From positions 19,344,001 to 19,408,000 of the forward strand of contig CAMGYJ010000011.1 in assembly GCA_946122785.1 (NCBI GenBank): 64,000 bases of DNA, written 5' to 3'. The position numbers and the translations under genes are program-made. Each line of letters starts with the position of its first letter. Within the stretch, counting starts at the first letter, position 1. Origin of the DNA: Linum tenue. Its lineage: Eukaryota; Streptophyta; Magnoliopsida; Malpighiales; Linaceae. Of the stretch, positions 46,690 through 57,532 are shown in pieces. Under the pieces are notes generated by a model that ran no database searches, was not told where the DNA came from, and saw only the letters and a list, made by a program, of their open reading frames with translations.

Positions 46690-47756
46690 ACACATTACGT
46701 TGCCCGGTGATATTTCCTGAGGTTTTGCGCGTTCCACGTTCTCGGAATTTTGTTGCCCCCCAATTCGCTGAGCTTGAAAGTGTTGGCGCCGACCACTTCG
46801 CGGATTAGATATGGGCCCTCCCATACTGCGGCGAGTTACCCATGTTTGGGGTCGGGGTGGAAGTTCCATCGTAGTACTTGGTCTCCGAGAAGTAGCTTAT
46901 GTGGGGCCAATTTCGCGTTGTGGTATTTAGCTACCTGTTCCTTCATTGCGGCCAACTTGATGGCTGCTAACTCGCGTCTTTCCTTTGCCAATTCCAAGTC
47001 TAGCAGGCACGCCTCGTCTTTGGTTTCTTTGTTGTACATCGTGATTCGATAGGTCGGGGCTGTTGTCTCGATGGGGATTACCGCGTCAGTGCCATATGTG
47101 AGCGCGAAAGGGGTTTCGCCTGTTGCCACTTTGTACGTGGTGCGGTGTGCCCATAACACTGTGTTGAGTTCGTCAGCCCAATTACCTTTGGCTTCGTTCA
47201 AGCGGGTGTGCAAGCCGTGCAGGATTGCTTTGTTGGCGGATTCCGCTTGGCCGTTGGCTTGGGGATAAGCCACCGATGCAAACCTTGCAATTGTCCCTAC
47301 TTGGTCGTAGAAGTCTATAACCTCTGCGCAATCAAATTGTTTCCCATGATCGAAGATGAGCGCGTTCGGGACTCCAAAGCGCGCCAGGATATTGTTCCTT
47401 AAGAAGCGCATCACCTGTTGCGCTATTATCGAGGCTAGTGCTTCAGCTTCGATCCACTTAGTGAGGTAGTCTACTGCCACGATAATGTATTTGCGCTTTC
47501 CTTTTGCCGTTGGGAAGGGGCCCAAGAGATCCACCCCCCATTGCGCGAAAGGCCATGGACTCAGGTTGCCTTGAAGCTCGGTGGACGGGAGGTGATGCTG
47601 GCGTGCGCTGGCTTGGCACTTGTGGCATTGGTCCGCATATTTCTTTGTGTCCTTTTTTATCCGCGGCCAATAGTATCCGAGCAGCCAGATGGTGCGTTCC
47701 ATGCTACGTGACCCGGCGTGCATTGCGCACAACCTTTCGTGTAGGTCGCGCACCAT
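46690..47756 (-). pseudogene. Tat integrase
   Basis: The domain shows the zinc finger (HERLCAMHAG, then CHKCQASA), catalytic D in WGVDLLGPFP, a second D in IFDHGKQFD (DHG instead of the usual DNG) and the E in NGQAESANKAIL, followed by the C-terminal GDQVLRWNF. A TAA at about 46833-46835 interrupts the C-terminus; the same frame continues with LAAVWEGPYLIREVVGANTF and NLRKYH to about 46690, so the usual end is intact beyond one stop. Confidence 0.9.
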
Positions 47757-48830
47757 GTCGCGCCTCTTCTTGACCGATGCATTTGAGGTAGACGCCCGAG
47801 TATGACCGTCGATACAACTCTCCTCCGATGAGTGTACACCGGGCTGCTTTTTTCCTCAAAGCCCACGCCTCTTTAGAATCTTCTGGTATTGTACCTTCTT
47901 GTAAGTACTTTATAATCGGGGTTCTCCAGTCTTCGTCGGGCGTAAGTAGAGTGGTTTTAATAGCCGCTTCTTGGCGATTTTCTTCCTCCTCCTTTTGGAC
48001 CGTCACGAGGCGCATTGACTCGAAGTCGGTGGCGGTTATTAGCTTGGATAGGGCGTCGGCGTGCCCATTTTCTTCCCTTGGTATTTGCACGTAAGTTACC
48101 GCCTCGAAGGCGCTCGCTCGTTGTCTGACACGCGCCATGTAATGCGCGAGTGTATCTTCTTTTGCGTCGAAGGCTCCGTTCAGCTGGCTCACTGCGAGTG
48201 AGGAGTCGGAGAGCACTTTGATCGTTCTAGCACCCAAGTCATTGGCAGCGGTCATTCCTGCCAGGATGGCTTCATACTCGACCGCATTATTTGTCTTTAG
48301 CGTTCTGAACCTGATTGCTATTTCGTGGACGACGCCTGTGGGGGTGCACACGACGACACCCGCGTCGGTGCCATGTTTGCTTGCTGCGCCGTCTACGTAT
48401 ACCTCCCATACTCCTTTCGGTGTTGTCTCGAGCGTGACCCCCTCAGCGATGAAGTCCGCTAGGATTTGCACCTTTATTGCTGGTTTAGGCGCGTATTGGA
48501 TGTCGTATTCTGACAGCTCGACCGCCCATTTGACCATCCGTCCTGACACTTCCATTGAGGTTAGGATCTTTTTTAACGGAAGGTTGGTCAGGACGGTGAT
48601 TTGGTGCGCTTGGAAATAGGGGCGCAATTTCTGCGATGCGCTTACCAACGTCAGAGCGGCTTTCTCTATTGGGGAGTATCTTGTTTCCGCGCTGACTAGG
48701 GTTCGCGAAGTGTAATACACTTGGCGCTTGGTTTGGCCATCCCTTCTGGATATTAGCACTGCGCTCACAGCTCTCATTGACACAACCAAATACAGGAAAA
48801 GTTTTTCATTAAGCTTGGGAGTAGACAGTA
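47757..48830 (-). pseudogene. Tat RNase H and additional archaeal-type RNase H
   Basis: The first module has YYTSRTLVSAETRYSPIEKA and LTNLPLKKIL, the usual RNase H after gypsy reverse transcriptase. The second begins WEVYVDGAASKHGTDAGVVV and holds NNAVEYEAILAGM, VLSDSSLAVSQLNG and GHADALSKL, which is the extra RNase H typical of Tat elements. A frame change near 48830 (GGGGGG run) separates it from the reverse transcriptase frame; within this part there are no stops. Confidence 0.92.
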
Positions 48831-51087
48831 CAGGGGGGATACAAGATACGCTTTAAGCTCTTGGAAGGCCTCTTCACACTCCTTAGACCATGCGAATCGT
48901 GTGCCGTTTTTAAGCGTCCTGAAGAAAGGCGCACACTTGTCGGCTGACCTTGGTATGAACCTCCCTAACACCGCTATCTTGCCGTTTAGAGATTGAATTT
49001 CCAACGCGCTTCTTGGCGCCCGCAGCTGTTGGACTACAGTGATCTGTTTCGGGTCGACTTCAATGCCGCGCTTGGTTATCATGAAACCAAGAAACTTCCC
49101 TGCTTCTGCTCCGAAAACACACTTCAGTGGGTTTAAGCGGAGACTGTGTTTGCGAAGCGCCTCGAATGTCTCGCGCAGATCTTCCAGATGCGAGTTGCCA
49201 CCCTTGGTCTTAACGATGAGGTCATCCACATATGCCTCGATGTTCCGCCCTATCTGTTGTGAGAACACCGAATCAATCATTCTTTGGTATGTCGTGCCCA
49301 CGTTCTTCAGTCCGAACGGCATTCCGACGAAACAGAAGTTTCCGAATGGAGTCATGAAAACCGTTTTTTCCTCATCTTCGCGGGACATTGGGATTTGGTG
49401 GTGATAGACCGATAATTACACATGTTTTCACTCCTATTCTGAAGCCGTTTGTGATGTGGAATCTCGTGTTTTAAGCCGATTTCACGCTAGGTTGTGTGTT
49501 TATGTCATATTTCAGGACCCGGCATCGACATCGAGGCGGAGAAACGAGTTCTGGGTCGAAAGGAGCCGAGTTGGGACTAAGGGGCTGCAGGAGGAAAATA
49601 CCCGGTCAGGTGGCAAAATACCCGACCGGGTATTTATCATTTTGGGCACCCATGAGAAACAGAAGGGGGCCCGGGCAAATGGCTAAAATCCCCGGTCGGG
49701 GATTATTGGAAGAGACCGGGGATTTTCCCTGAGGCCGAAACGGTGCGTCTCAATTATACCCGGTCGAGACCCAAAATACCCGACCGGGTATTTCGACCGG
49801 GGATCGCGAACGCAGGCTGTTAAAAGCCTGTTTTGTGCGTTTTTGAGGGGGAGAGCTGGGTTTTGGATCCCAAACACCCAAGGGACGAACCAAAGAGAGA
49901 GAGAGAGCGATTTGAGGGCATTCTTGGAGTGGAATTGGAGGATTTCTTCGCCTTGGAAGCTCGAGGAACAAGCCCGGACTTGAAGACTGATCATCTGAAG
50001 ATTCTTACTGCAGTCTCTCTCTTCTCTATGGAGTAACTTCCCTTCACTTAGGTTTTGAGGAACCCTAGCCATGTTTGTTTGATTGGATGATTGTATGAGT
50101 ACTCTGACTTGATAATCTTGAGTTCATATTCAATCTATGCATGTTTTCACGATTCAATTCTGCTTTAGTCGAGATTATTGATTCTGCTTTGATCCTATGA
50201 GAGCGAATAGCTGATTAGGTCAATAGAGCATCATAGATTGATAGTAGTGGATCGATTGCTTTAGTCGAGGGTTGATTCACTGCTTTGTATCGATTGAGAA
50301 CCTCATTCGATAGAGGGAGTCTAGTTCAGAACGCCTTGATCGATTGTTCTAGAGAAGGATACGTCCCTCTAGGCAATTGACTCAAGAGGGCCTTGTTCCT
50401 TTAGTCGAGACTCAAGGTCTAGTCAAGGATTCTCCGCATTGTGAATGAAAGTGAAACAAGTTAGAGATCATCAATCGTTAATCTGGCTAGTGGCTAGGGG
50501 GAATCATACCTAAGTGAGTTCCCAACCTGTAATTAGATTAACTTTAACTGTAGTTTGCTAGAGTAGTTTTAGTTCTTTCATCTTAATCTGTTTTGCTAGA
50601 TAATGAACTGAAGCTGAGTAATAGTAACTCTAGAGACCCGTGGATTTGATATTTATTACTTGAGCCACTATACTGCAGTCCCTTTCATTGGTTACACTTA
50701 GCCATTGTTAGGAGTTGTGTTTTAGCGAGTCAGGTGGTATCCTGAGAACATGCCGAGAAAAGACAGTGTCTCGTGATCGGTGGTGGCGTCGATCAGTTGG
50801 TCAATGCGCGGCAAGGGGTAAGGGTCTCCCGGGCACACTTTGTTTATCGTTGTATAGTCGACGCACATTCTCCAGGCCCCTGAAGACTTTTTCACCAGGA
50901 CCACGTTTGCCAACCACTTCGGGTATTTGACCGGGCGGATCAACCCTGCTGCCAACAGTCGCGCCACCTCTTCTTCGATAGCTTTCAGTTTGTCGCCTGT
51001 GAAGCTACGTCGCGCTTGCTGTCTTGGAGGCGCGCTAGGTGGGACTGCGAGGCAATGTTGGGCTACATGCCTTGGTACTTCCGGCAT
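48831..51087 (-). pseudogene. Tat reverse transcriptase interrupted by a solo LTR
   Basis: The N-terminal half (51087-50733) has VARLLAAGLIRPVKYPKWLA, VLVKKSSGAWRMCVDYTTIN and CPGDPYPLPRIDQL, and reaches the SGY motif. The C-terminal half (49401-48831) begins HQIPMSREDEEKTVFMTPFG and carries the catalytic YVDD (49221-49232) and FLGFMITKRGIEVDP. Between lies a solo LTR; the GGTGG target is duplicated, and removing one copy and the LTR joins the codons exactly (SGY-HQIPM). The reverse transcriptase is thus inactivated by the insertion. Confidence 0.93.
49402..50732 (+). mobile_element. Solo LTR of the Athila-like/TR-GAG family, inside Tat reverse transcriptase
   Basis: 1331 bp from TGATAGACCGATAATTACAC to GCGAGTCA, flanked by perfect 5-bp duplications GGTGG (49397-49401 and 50733-50737). 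No internal region exists, as expected after unequal recombination between two LTRs. Its palindromic block (49598-49805) is the TACCCGGTCGGGTA type, and its second half closely matches the LTR at 5024-6382. Confidence 0.95.
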
Positions 51088-51125
51088 GTCTTCTGTGCAC
51101 CAGGCAAATAACTCCCTATATTCCT

Positions 51126-51590
51126 TCAGTTGTGGGCCATCAATTTTGCTAGGAATGGTCGGCCAAAGATGCCGTTGTGGGACGAGTTGCAGTCGACTAT
51201 TGTGAACTCGACTTGCTTTGAGATGCGCGGTTCTTGGTCTCCGATAACAACAAGAAGAGTTACCACACCGATCACTGGAACTCTCGTTCCAGAGAACCTG
51301 ACCAAGTTCCCTTGGGCGCGCTTGATTAAGAGCGGATCGATGTCCATTTGGTCGACAGTGCTCATGAAAAGGATGTCTGCCGCGCTACCCCCATCTATCA
51401 GTAGGCGGTGTATTTTGCAGGCGGCCACCAGAGCGGTGATGGTGAGTGGGTCTTCTGACGGAATTCCTTGCGCTAATTCGGCGTCGTCGAAGCTCAGTTT
51501 GCACCTCGTTTGAACATCTGCCGTTGCGCATTCTATCGCGCGTTTGCGCTTGGTCTTTTTCTTCGGGCGATCTCCTTCTACTGTCACCAC
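51126..51590 (-). pseudogene. Tat aspartic protease
   Basis: The sequence SEDPLTITALVAACKIHRLL leads to LIDGGSAADILF, where DGGS takes the place of the D-T/S-G catalytic motif, then GVVTLLVVIGDQEPR and FTIVDCNSSHNGIFGRPFL. This is the arrangement of Tat-type retropepsins. It lies directly between gag (upstream, other frame) and the reverse transcriptase, whose frame starts 38 bases on. Confidence 0.82.
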
Positions 51591-52801
51591 CCTATTTCTT
51601 TGCGTACCACATATGAGCAGTAGCCTCATTGTAGTCAGCTTGCAGGGGTGGTGGTGGGTTTCCTGGTTGTTCTGGCTGGTTCTCCGCTCCACGGATGAAC
51701 TTCGTAAGTAACCCTCTTCGTATGAGGCCTTCGATTTCGTATCGTAGCTCCCTGCAGTCTTCCGTCCAGTGGCCCGTTTCTCTGTGGAAGTCGCAATGTT
51801 TTTTTGGGTCGCGCATGTGTGGTGGGGCCTTCAAGTGCGCGGGCCAATTGATCTTGTAACCTTTCTCGCGGAGAACGTGGAACACGTTCTTTACCGACTC
51901 ATTGAGTGGGGTATAGGCGTTTGACGGGCGCCTATCGGGTGATCATCCCCGCTGAGCTTGTTCTGGTGGGGGTGGAGGATGGAGCTTGTTCTGGTGGGGG
52001 TGATCATCCCCATCTGGCATAGAATGCTCGCAGGCTTTTCCCATCCTTCTGACTGATGTCTATCAGCGCCTTGAGGTGGAGAGGCCTTCTTTTTTGGGAC
52101 GCGAACTTTGTTGTGAACAAGAGTATGAACTCTTCGAATGAGCGGATGATTCCGTTTGGGAGTCGGTTATACCAATCGAGGCATATTCTGGAGAATGTTG
52201 ACGGGAAGGTTCTGCATAGCGCCGCGTTGAAGTTTGTTTGGAGTTGCATCCGCAAGCAGAAGGTGCTCACATGGTCTTCAGGATCGGTCGTCCCGTTATA
52301 CGCCGGGAGGGCGGGTGGCATTCCGCTCAGGTGCTCCGCCATGATTTCCGCGCTTAGCGGTTGGTGGAGCGCTTTTCTGGGTGGGTTGGAGCGGTATTGC
52401 GGGGATAGGTGTTGCTCCAGGAAGCTGAGGTCCGTCCTGCCTGGCGGCTCAGCTTGTTGCGTTTCACACGCAGGGAATTCGGTCGGCGCGGGTTGTGGTA
52501 GCGGGGCGGTCCCTGACGCTTCTCCTGGTGCTTGCTGCGGCGCGCTTGGTGTCGCCTCTACTGTTGTCGTGGCTTCTTTGCTCATCATGAGCGCTATGAT
52601 TTGGCTCATTTGTTTTTGCATGTCGGCTATGACGTTGTTTTGCTTCGCCATTAGCTGCCTCATTTCTTTGGCTGTCAGCTCGGGCTCCTCTTCTTCGATG
52701 AGCACCGCGTTGAGGTTGCTGGTTTCCGCGAACGCTCTTGGGTTGGTCATTGCTTTGATGGGCGTTGCTTCGTCAGGTAAGTTGGGGTTATGCTCTGCCA
52801 T
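51591..52801 (-). pseudogene. Tat gag
   Basis: The frame begins MAEHNPNLPDEATPIKAMTN at 52801, 30 bases after the primer-binding site. A long P/Q/A-rich N-terminus is followed by the gag core (YNGTTDPEDHVSTFCLRM, TFSRICLDWYNRLPNG, FASQKRRPLHLKALIDISQK). The frame breaks near 52000, where GAGCTTGTTCTGGTGGGGGT is duplicated (about 51956 and 51982). It resumes with VLREKGYKINWPAHL and a CHC-type knuckle (HCDFHRETGHWTEDC). The protein would form the virus-like particle. Confidence 0.85.
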
Positions 52802-52830
52802 TGATCGGTTTTCTTTTGCTTCTCTGCTTG

Positions 52831-52848
52831 GCCCCACGGTGGGCGCCA
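52831..52848 (-). promoter_or_regulatory. Primer-binding site of the Tat element
   Basis: TGGCGCCCACCGTGGGGC begins 2 bases inside the 5' LTR on the minus strand. This form is common in Tat-type gypsy elements. I do not assign the tRNA. Confidence 0.85.
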
Positions 52849-52850
52849 AT

Positions 52851-53426
52851 TGTTTGAACCTAACTGAGTGTAGGAGTGAGGTTCGGGAAAGAAAGTGGGT
52901 CAAGGGAAGTAAGCAATAGGAATCAACTATATGACCAAGAACAAAGATCAGGGGGAGCGAGGTTGAGAGAATCAGTATCTTAGAGAGAGAAGTTGATGAA
53001 TGTAGAGATAGAGTTCCGAAAATGCCATCCCCTCACCATCGGAGTAAATGCCATATTTATAGGCTACATGGTGGTGGGTGAGTTACATGATGGTACAATG
53101 ACATGACCACTGACATGTCAGGGGTTTAGGCCACACCTTTACCTAGGACAAGGGGGTTTATCTATGATTGTATCTAGGACTATGATGTGACCACTCCTCG
53201 GGAAATGTGGCGTCATTTTCTGCGGCTCTTTGGTCTGGTCAACGCTTGGTTCGGACGTCGTCGTTCAGCTCTTGATCTCTCCACCTGCGTGTGTGGCCTC
53301 TGCCGCACTCGAGGTCTTTGCGCTGGAGCGCCTTCGGTCGCGTTGCGCTCTGACGTGCCTGGCAGCAGCGGGGGTAATGCCGGTGCGCTTCCCTGGCGCG
53401 GCTAGATCCGAGTCACATGCCCAACA
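52851..53426 (-). repeat. 5' LTR of the Tat element
   Basis: 576 bp, same ends as the 3' LTR, directly next to the primer-binding site and followed by GATAC. Confidence 0.93.
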
Positions 53427-53431
53427 GATAC

Positions 53432-53941
53432 GGTTAGGGGGGGAAATATATTGAGGGATTCAGTTATTGGTAAAAACTCAATTCAAAAACGTGAATGTGC
53501 TTCCCTCATTGTCGAAGTTATGATATCAACATAAAATACACTATTATTAATTTTTCCAAAACAACTTCTTTTTACAATTTTTAAATCCTTACATTTTCGG
53601 TTAGTTTGTTTCCTTTCATTCCCCTTTGTCCCTGTTTCTTTGCTTGCTCAATTTTGTTTGTCCTGATCCTAGTGTCCCTTACCCTTTTTCCTGTCATTTT
53701 CCTGTCGGTTCTCAAAACAAGTGGTACGTAAAATCAAGAGATCGAGTCTTTCCAGATCTGGCTTCAAAAAATTTAGCTCAAATCAAATAACAAAACACCA
53801 TTATCAATCCGCTTTCGTTACAATAAACGGCGCGCAACAGAAGAATCCCGAAATTGGGATCTCTTTTATTCACACATCATCAAAAGGGAAGTACTGTTAT
53901 CCAATTACCAAAGCATGGGAAATTGAGGTACAATTTCTTCC
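53432..53941. other. 3' flank of the dioxygenase gene
   Basis: AT-rich spacer. On the minus strand AATAAA at 53870-53865, about 70 bases after the stop codon, is a plausible poly(A) signal for the dioxygenase gene. Confidence 0.5.
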
Positions 53942-55316
53942 TCATATCTTAAGCAGCGGCAGATAGGTGTTACCAATGCCCTCGTTGTACGACCCAACGA
54001 AGAACTCCCGAATCTTTGTTTCTCTATACTTGGCAGGATTCTCTTCCGACAACAATTCCTTTATCGGTCCATACGATCTCGTAAGCAACGGAGACCCATA
54101 GCCGAAAAACGCACCAATGGATACTCTTGGCTCCACGCTGTTCACCACCGCTCTGTGCTTCACGCTCTTAAACTTGTCATTAGTTATCAGCTACAAAAAC
54201 ATGAATCATAAAAGTGATCAAAAATTATACACGAACCTTTCTCAATCACTCGAGTCATTCATTAGTACCACCAGCCGGTTTACGACATATTGGTATAAGA
54301 ACGCTAATTTGTCCTTGTTTAGATCACCTGTTTAAATCCTCATAACCCTAATACTAACTCTCTCGCCTTTCAAGCACATGGTACAACTAACCCTATGCAA
54401 ACTTTAAATCTATTAGTTGACTTTCTTTGAGGACAACGCAAGAAAGTATCTCTTTCAAAAACTCGAGTTATTAGAGCCAGTGGTCAATTACCTGAAGCAT
54501 ATCTCCGATGTTGACCACCAGAGCATCCGGCCGCGGCGGCACATCGACCCAGAAATCCCGGTGCAGCACCTGAAGCCCACCAACATGATCCTGCAAAAGC
54601 ACCGTAACAAACCCCAGATCCGTATGGTTCGTAATCCCCAGCGTCAGCTCCGGCTGCGGACACACCGGATAGTAGTGGCTCGCTATCCCCAGATTCGCGG
54701 CGCACTCCATCCCCTTGAGGTGCCCGGGATCCAGTCCCAGAGCCTCTGACAACAACTCGAGTAGCAGGTCTCCGAGTCTGAACATCTCGTCGGAGTACTC
54801 CCTCAGCACGTCCCTCATCGTCGAGGGGAGCTGCTCCGGCCTGGGAGGGTCGGGGGCCATGTCGACCAGCATGAGGTCGCTCCAGTCCCGCTCGTTGGTC
54901 AGATAGACGACTTTTCCGGTAGGATCGGTCCCGAAGAATTCTTTCTTCTCGGAGATGTCCTGGTGGAAGAAACGGTGGACGCTGGCCTTCATTTCGTCCA
55001 TGGTGGTTAGGGGAACGCCGTGGTTGACGATCTGGAAGAACCCCCAGTTCTCGGAGGAGTCCCTGATCTTGTCGACGATGTCTTTGCGGCCGCCGGCCAG
55101 GTCGATTACGGGGAAAGTGAGGTCGAGGTTGTCGGCGGAGGCGGTGGGGTTGTCGTGGAGGAAGTGCGGCGGGGTGTGGAAGATGCGGGGGAGCTCCTTG
55201 ATGCCGGCGTCCATCAGGCCTTTGACGCCGGCTTTGGTTTCCAGGTAGGCCTTCTGCTCCGCCGCCACCAGGGGGTCGTAGGTTGCATGGACAAATTCGG
55301 TGGAGGCCGCCGCCAT
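53942..55316 (-). CDS. 2-oxoglutarate/Fe(II)-dependent dioxygenase, ACC oxidase homolog-like (two exons)
   Basis: Two exons, 55316-54492 and 54190-53942, give 357 codons plus stop. The intron (54491-54191) has GT-AG ends (CTTCAG|GTAATT and TTTGTAG|CTGATA) in phase 0. The protein has the plant dioxygenase N-domain (FPVIDLAGG near residues 68-76, WGFFQIVNHGVP at 91-102) and the 2OG-Fe(II) core with H231, D233 and H287 as iron ligands and R297-x-S299 for 2-oxoglutarate. Length is normal for the family. These cytosolic enzymes oxidise small metabolites; the 'ACC oxidase homolog' group is not shown to make ethylene, and the substrate cannot be told from sequence. The related genes I know often have a further intron, absent here. 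A TATA box sits at 55414-55422. It is the only intact host gene in the window and belongs with the broken paralog at 10977-11402. Confidence 0.93.
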
Positions 55317-55413
55317 TGTCCTTTTTCCCCCTTCTTCTTTGATATCTTTGGTTGTGGCTAAGAGTTTCTTAAGGTTTGGTGATGGAACGAATTGGGATGC
55401 ACTGCAAGCGGGG

Positions 55414-55422
55414 TTTTTTATA
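55414..55422 (-). promoter_or_regulatory. TATA box of the dioxygenase gene
   Basis: TATAAAAAA on the minus strand, about 98 bases upstream of the ATG at 55316, in the usual place for a plant promoter with a short leader. Confidence 0.65.
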
Positions 55423-55501
55423 GACGAAGACGAGCAGCGAGGGTTATTTTCTCTCTCTCTCTCTGTTTTTTCTTTCGTGTTTTGGAATATTTTTTACGTG
55501 A

Positions 55502-55687
55502 GCTTGATTGGAATTTAAAATTGCAACCAGCCAATAATGGCAACAGGACGAAAGTTACATGCAGGACCGACTGCAGCCACGTTTTGTTAGGTGCGCTTGA
55601 TTGGAATTTAAAATTGCAACCAGCCAATAATGGCAACAGGACGAAAGTTACACGCAGGACCGACTGCAGCCACGTTTTGTTGGTGCC
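55502..55687. repeat. 93-bp tandem duplication in the dioxygenase promoter
   Basis: The block starting GCTTGATTGGAATTTAAAAT and ending CAGCCACGTTTTGTT occurs twice with period 93 and two or three differences. It lies about 185-370 bases upstream of the ATG. Each copy holds CCACGTTT, near a G-box-like CACGT core. Confidence 0.88.
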
Positions 55688-55799
55688 ACACTGGCACTAG
55701 CCACGCCTTCTACAAATGATGCATTATCCAAATGGATTAAATTATTATAATTCCACAAAATTTTTAAAGAAACAGTATAATAGTTAACTTTTTACTATG

Positions 55800-56803
55800 A
55801 CCCGTGGTCAATTATGTTGACGTGGACGCACTGACATGAATGTTGCATTTTGACATGTCATAAAAAAATATAGAAAAAAGTAAAAGACCGGGTAAGGTTT
55901 GCAAACCTATTCTCTTATGCAAAACTAGAATATATATGGTACCTTCGATGAATGGTTGGGATGATGCCGGATACTTCAATGTCATCTTTCAAATCCATGG
56001 CCCGAATGACTTAGGATCTAAATCCCAATACATCTTCTCATAATATGATATTTCTTGATCCATGCAATCCACAAGGCCTCTTTCTAAGTATCCCATATGT
56101 TCCGAATTACACAAGTTTGGTTCCACAGTCTGAAATTCACGGTCCCCTCTGAATTTACAAATCGACTTATCTGTTATCTTTTAGTATAAATCTAGGCTGA
56201 CTTATGAAAGATGGATGTATTATCATCACCTTCTATACTCAATGAACCCGTGATTTTTGTTTATAGAACACTAGATAAAGCCCGTGGTCAATTATGTTGA
56301 CGTGGACGCACTGACATGAATGTTGCATTCTGACATGTCATTAAAAAATATAGAAAAAAGTAAAAGACCGTGTAAGGTTTGCAAACCTATTCTCTTGCGC
56401 AAAACTAGAATATATATGGTACCTTCGATGAATGGTTTTTTTTTTTTTTTTTGATGAATACCTTCGATGAATGGTTGGGATGATGCTGGATACTTCAATG
56501 TCATTTTTCAAATCCATGGGCCGAATGACTTAGGATCTAAATCCCAATACATCTTCTCATAATATGATATTTCTTGATCCATGCAATCCATAAGGCCTCT
56601 TTCTAAGTATCCCATGTGTTCCGAATTACACAAGTTTGGTTCCATAGTCTGAAATTCACGGTCCCCTCTGAATTTACAAATAGACTTATCTGTTATCTTT
56701 TAGTACAAATCTAGGCTGACTTATGAAAGATGGATGTATTATCATCACCTTCTATACTCAATGAACCCGTGATTTTTGTTTATAGAACACTAGATAAAGC
56801 CCC
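55800..56803. repeat. ~480-bp tandem duplication
   Basis: The block starting CCCGTGGTCAATTATGTTGA (near 55800) is repeated from about 56280, nearly identical through ATAGAACACTAGATAAAGCC. The second copy differs by a T18 run with a short duplication of ACCTTCGATGAATGGTT (near 56437-56475). It is non-coding; both copies end with CTAGATAAAGCCC. Confidence 0.88.
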
Positions 56804-57532
56804 GCATAATGCTGCGGGTGACATGCAATTGTGATCGGATACATAATTTGTTTTCAATTTTCTCTTTTTTCCTTCTATCATACAACTCAATATTTTAGCA
56901 ATGTTTTTGGCGGAATATCTTAGTATCGCTCATCATTGCTCTATTATATGGTTATTAGATTGTTGTCACGATCGTGGAATGTGGTAGGTTGAACCTCGTA
57001 TAATCGGTGTCAATAATAAAATTGACTCAAATACCACAGGTATGATTGGTATGACTGATTTCGGCCTCTAAACTAAATTTATGTCAATCTAGTGAATTTA
57101 ATTAACAAAAATATTAATTTGTGATTTATTTCATGAATCTAAATATTGCATACTTATATTTTTTTTCGGATTCAAATATACAATTTTGGGTATTGACATT
57201 ACATGTTGTATTTAAATATGAGTATTTTTATTTTCTTTATAAATTATATTTTATTTAAATTTGAATGCAATTGTGTAACTGTGTAAGTAGATTGTATTGA
57301 AATATGTTTTTTTTATGTATATGCTTAAATTCGTTTGCTATTAATATTTTTGTCACCTTTCTAGGTATTTTGCTAAATTGTTATAAATCGGTTATACTTC
57401 AGTTGAATCATACCATTTACTTAATCACGGTATAAATATGTTTGACACTCTTGCTCTATTATTGTTTATTTATTTAATTGCTACCGTTTTATCCAAAATA
57501 ATACTAGAAAAAGTTAAGGCACTATAGTAAGA
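56790..57532 (-). mobile_element. Possible non-autonomous Helitron
   Basis: On the minus strand the 3' end shows a hairpin CCCGCA-loop-TGCGGG (stem 56818-56813 with 56806-56801) followed 10 bases later by CTAG at 56793-56790 and then T, as in plant Helitrons. A matching 5' end TCTTACTATAGTGCC lies at 57532, but the base before it is T rather than A, so the 5' border is uncertain. There are no coding frames. Confidence 0.4.

Larger units (their letters stand above)
41023..53426 (-). mobile_element. Ty3/gypsy Tat-lineage LTR retrotransposon with antisense gene
   Basis: LTRs 41023-41600 and 52851-53426 are flanked by perfect 5-bp duplications GATAC (41018-41022 and 53427-53431). On the minus strand: 5' LTR, primer-binding site, gag, protease, reverse transcriptase, two RNase H modules, integrase, a minisatellite, then a plus-strand antisense gene, polypurine tract and 3' LTR. 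The second RNase H and the antisense ORF are known traits of the Tat lineage. LTRs differ at roughly 20-25 of 577 positions by eye, so it is older than the TR-GAG element. It hosts a hAT (42419-43599) and a solo LTR (49402-50732). Confidence 0.93.

Noticed and set aside
54415..55361. Plus-strand frames opposite the dioxygenase gene
   Set aside because: Shadows of the GC-rich coding exon; the minus-strand frame has the catalytic residues, splice sites and TATA box.
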